From the NCBI GenBank assembly GCA_905478725.1, contig CAJQJT010000098.1:1-8214 (forward strand): DNA of 8,214 nucleotides. The letters run 5' to 3'. Both the position numbers and the translations under genes were made by a program. This DNA comes from an uncultured Pseudomonadales bacterium (GTDB lineage: Bacteria; Pseudomonadota; Gammaproteobacteria; Pseudomonadales; Porticoccaceae). The notes beneath the pieces are model-generated. The model had not been told where the DNA came from, searched no databases, and saw only the letters and a list, made by a program, of their open reading frames with translations. This document shows, piece after piece, positions 6,257-8,214 of this stretch; position 1 is the stretch's first letter, and the number at the start of each line of letters is the position of its first letter.

Positions 6257-6853
6257 ATGACAGCAGCAACCCTGAAACTAAATTATTTTGATTTCCCCGG
6301 TGGCCGCGGCGAGCCAGCACGTATGGCGCTCAACTTAGCGGGCATCGCTTTTGAAGACCGCCGCATTCCTCTTGCAGAATGGCCGACAGTAAAGGCTGAA
6401 TTTCCCTATCAGCAAGTTCCTGTTATGGAAGTCGACGGCAAGGTACTCAATCAGTCTAATGCGATCAATCGCCTGGTCGGCAAAATGGCCGATCTGTATC
6501 CCCAGGACAACTGGCAAGCAGCGGTTTGTGACGATGTGATGGATACTGCCGATGACCTTATGCAGCTTTTAGTAAACACCTTTTTTATGCAGGAAGACGA
6601 AAAGCAGCGCGTTCGCACTGAACTGGTTGCTGGACCAATACCGATGTTTTTAGCGGGCCTCAATGCCACTCTGCTGGCCAATGGCGGAGAGTTTTTCTGC
6701 GATGGTCGCATGACCATGGCAGACCTCAAGATATTGATGCTTACTCGGAGTCTGTCCAGTGGCAACCTAGATTATGTGCCTGCTTCTATAGTGGCAGAGC
6801 ATGCCGCAGATCTGCTGCCGCATAGGGAGCGCGTTGAAAAATTGCTCCCTTAG
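6257..6853 (+). CDS. Glutathione S-transferase family protein, sigma-like
   Basis: A 198-residue two-domain GST. The thioredoxin-fold N-domain (about 5-82) reads LNYFDFPGGRGEPARMAL, with Tyr10 at the position of the catalytic tyrosine of sigma, alpha, mu and pi GSTs. AEWP (Trp42), QQVPVMEVDG (cis-Pro55) and NQSNAI (Gln66-Ser67) follow; the last two are the glutathione-binding elements. This pattern is closest to sigma-class enzymes. The helical C-domain (about 88-198) contains the N-capping motif MTMADLKIL. Such enzymes conjugate glutathione to electrophiles, reduce peroxides or isomerise prostaglandin-like substrates; the bacterial substrate cannot be told. It is cytoplasmic, with no signal. 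It lies 23 bases behind the unrecognised gene and not in the ancestral bamB-der order, so the pair was probably inserted together. The stop codon lies inside a 9-bp inverted repeat. Confidence 0.93.
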   Translation: MTAATLKLNYFDFPGGRGEPARMALNLAGIAFEDRRIPLAEWPTVKAEFPYQQVPVMEVDGKVLNQSNAINRLVGKMADLYPQDNWQAAVCDDVMDTADDLMQLLVNTFFMQEDEKQRVRTELVAGPIPMFLAGLNATLLANGGEFFCDGRMTMADLKILMLTRSLSSGNLDYVPASIVAEHAADLLPHRERVEKLLP

Positions 6854-6871
6854 AGCGCCTAACTAAGGGAG
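6845..6871 (+). terminator. Hairpin across the GST stop codon
   Basis: CTCCCTTAG (6845-6853) and CTAAGGGAG (6863-6871) form a perfect 9-bp stem around a 9-base loop. The left arm is the last two codons plus TAG stop of the GST gene. The following ATTATAAGGACTTATTTTC is only moderately T-rich, so intrinsic termination here is doubtful. It may instead protect the mRNA 3' end or back up the stronger hairpin 50 bases downstream. Confidence 0.55.
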
Positions 6872-6917
6872 ATTATAAGGACTTATTTTCTTTAGTGTGA
6901 TGTCCGGTCAACTAACG

Positions 6918-6923
6918 TAGAAT
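6918..6923 (+). promoter_or_regulatory. Possible -10 box for der inside the upstream hairpin
   Basis: TAGAAT is one base from TATAAT. It would place a transcript start near 6930, in the loop of the hairpin at 6921-6947, leaving a leader of about 27 bases for der. No good -35 box is found 16-18 bases upstream (GTGTGA at 6895-6900 is poor), so this is weak. If real, der mRNA would start beyond the left arm and escape the hairpin. Confidence 0.22.
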
Positions 6924-6950
6924 GCCGCACTTAAACACTGCGGCATTTTT
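6921..6950 (+). terminator. Intrinsic terminator directly upstream of der
   Basis: AATGCCGCA (6921-6929) and TGCGGCATT (6939-6947) form a perfect 9-bp stem with a 9-base loop (CTTAAACAC), ending in TTTTT (6946-6950). This is a classical Rho-independent terminator for the two-gene unit. It ends just before AATTCC and the der ATG at 6957, leaving no room for a separate promoter or ribosome-binding site downstream. It may therefore also act as a leader structure limiting der read-through. Confidence 0.8.
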
Positions 6951-6956
6951 AATTCC

Positions 6957-8214
6957 ATGATTCCTGTTATCGCCCTTGTTGGGCGCCCCAATGTTGGTAA
7001 ATCAACTCTCTTTAATCGACTCACACGCAGTCGCGACGCGCTGGTGGCCAATTATTCTGGCCTAACCCGCGATCGCAAGTACGGCGATGGCGAGATGTAT
7101 GACCGCCGCTTTATGGTGATCGACACTGGCGGCATCAGTGGTGAAGAAGAAGGCATAGACGTGGGTATGGCGGAACAGTCCCTGCTAGCCATGGATGAAG
7201 CCGACATTGTGCTGTTCATTGTGGATTGCCGCTCTGGGATTATTGCCGCTGATCATATGATCGCCGAGACCCTGCGCAAGAAGAACCGCAAAGTCTATCT
7301 AGTGGCCAACAAAATCGACGGTCTGGAACCCTCCGAAGCATTGGCTGATTTTTATCAGCTGGGTTTCTCTGGCATGTTCCCCACCACAGCCACCCATGGT
7401 CGTGGCGTACGCTCGATGATGGAAGAGTTGCTCGAGCCCTATCCCGAATATGCCGAGCCGGATAACAGTGGTCTAAATGGCATTCGAATCGGTGTAGTTG
7501 GACGTCCCAACGTGGGCAAATCAACCCTGGTTAACCGCTTGCTCGGTGAAGACCGGGTCGTCGTCTTCGATGAAGCAGGCACCACTCGCGACAGTGTGTA
7601 TATCGACTACGAACGTCACGGCAAAAAGTACACGCTGATCGACACCGCCGGTATACGTAAGCGCAAAAATATTAAGTTGGCGATTGAGAAATTCTCCATC
7701 GTTAAAACACTACAGGCAATTGATGACGCCAATGTAGTGGTTCTAATGATCGATGCCCACGAAGGGTTGGTCGAGCAAGACCTGCACCTGATGGGTTCAG
7801 TGATCGATGCGGGTCGTGGTTTGGTGATTGGTGTCAATAAGTGGGATGGCCTTGACCCAGAAAAGCGCGAGAAGATCAAAGAAGACATTAAGCGTCGACT
7901 GCGCTTTGCTGAATTTGCCGATGTGCACTTTATCTCAGCATTGCATGGTACTGGTGTCGGTAACCTCTATGACTCCATTGAGAACGCCTATCGTGCTGCT
8001 ACTGATGCGCTTAGTGCCTCTCGTTTGACCAAGGTCTTGGAGGGCGCAGTAGAAGAGCATCAGCCACCCCTGGTTCACGGCAGACGTATCAAGCTTCGCT
8101 TCGCCCACGCCGGTGGACGCAATCCACCAATTATTATTATTCACGGCAATCAGACTGATGCAGTGCCTGCGCAATACACTCGCTACCTGGAAAAGATCTT
8201 CCGCCGTGAGTTAG
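6957..8214 (+). CDS. der: Der (EngA), double-GTPase ribosome assembly factor, truncated at the window edge
   Basis: Der is an essential GTPase with two tandem G domains and a C-terminal KH-like domain, needed for 50S subunit maturation. The frame is open to base 8214, giving 419 codons of a protein of 490 residues in E. coli. G domain 1 has GRPNVGKS (9-16), IDTGG and NKID (118-121). G domain 2 has GRPNVGKS (182-189), [18 protein letters not shown] and NKWD (294-297). The KH-like domain begins near [18 protein letters not shown] and is cut after FRREL. The linker between the G domains is short (about [16 protein letters not shown]), lacking the long acidic stretch of E. coli Der. The start gives [12 protein letters not shown], matching E. 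coli MVPVVALVGRPN, yet no Shine-Dalgarno is visible. der is the usual gene after bamB, here displaced by about 1.5 kb. Confidence 0.97.
   Translation, partial: MIPVIALVGRPNVGKSTLFNRLTRSRDALVANYSGLTRDRKYGDGEMYDRRFMVIDTGGISGEEEGIDVGMAEQSLLAMDEADIVLFIVDCRSGIIAADHMIAETLRKKNRKVYLVANKIDGLEPSEALADFYQLGFSGMFPTTATHGRGVRSMMEELLEPYPEYAEPDNSGLNGIRIGVVGRPNVGKSTLVNRLLGEDRVVVFDEAGTTRDSVYIDYERHGKKYTLIDTAGIRKRKNIKLAIEKFSIVKTLQAIDDANVVVLMIDAHEGLVEQDLHLMGSVIDAGRGLVIGVNKWDGLDPEKREKIKEDIKRRLRFAEFADVHFISALHGTGVGNLYDSIENAYRAATDALSASRLTKVLEGAVEEHQPPLVHGRRIKLRFAHAGGRNPPIIIIHGNQTDAVPAQYTRYLEKIFRREL

Noticed and set aside
6896..6911. A CRP-like site (TGTGA then about six bases then GTCAA)
   Set aside because: The left half fits, but the right half does not match TCACA at the required spacing.
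5430..6956. The bamB-der insertion as a mobile element
   Set aside because: No transposase, integrase, terminal inverted repeats or target duplications are seen, and the base composition resembles the flanks.
7240..7524. A 94-residue minus-strand open frame inside der
   Set aside because: It is fully contained in der, which has clear GTPase motifs on the plus strand, and has no ribosome-binding site or recognisable domain.

Overview
The window is a conserved gammaproteobacterial housekeeping block, entirely on the + strand: end of rlmN, then pilF, ispG, hisS, yfgM, bamB, a two-gene insertion (an unrecognised 213-residue protein and a glutathione S-transferase), and der, which runs off the right edge. 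Gene order and protein similarity (IspG and HisS close to the E. coli forms; PilF, YfgM and BamB of the gammaproteobacterial type) point to a gammaproteobacterium. The presence of pilF and the roughly even base composition would fit a marine Cellvibrionales/SAR92-like lineage, but that placement is inference only. There are no transposases, integrases, CRISPR arrays, tRNAs or rRNAs.

Layout. Positions 1-205 hold the C-terminus of RlmN. After a 112-base spacer with small hairpins, pilF (318-1091), ispG (1113-2237), hisS (2293-3567), yfgM (3577-4290) and bamB (4287-5429) form a tight run. The gaps are 21, 55 and 9 bases, followed by a 4-base overlap, so this is probably one operon. It links pilus assembly (PilF), isoprenoid synthesis (IspG), histidyl-tRNA synthesis (HisS), Sec-linked periplasmic chaperoning (YfgM) and outer-membrane protein insertion (BamB). 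The rodZ gene that usually sits between pilF and ispG is absent from that place. A large-loop hairpin followed by a T-rich tract closes the operon at about 5448-5546.

From 5592 to 6853 lies a two-gene unit (23-base gap) inserted where bamB normally meets der. It is bounded by the bamB terminator on the left and by two hairpins on the right (6845-6871 and 6921-6950). The second hairpin ends only nine bases before the der start codon, and der has no visible Shine-Dalgarno sequence.

The least ordinary sequence lies in the spacers. The ispG-hisS gap is four copies of a 14-bp GGCTAA-headed unit. The bamB terminator loop is filled by an 8-bp tandem repeat. The rlmN stop codon begins a 7-bp duplication. 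I see no convincing large undescribed system. The best leads are the unknown-protein/GST pair, the repeat-filled terminator loop and the hairpin abutting der.
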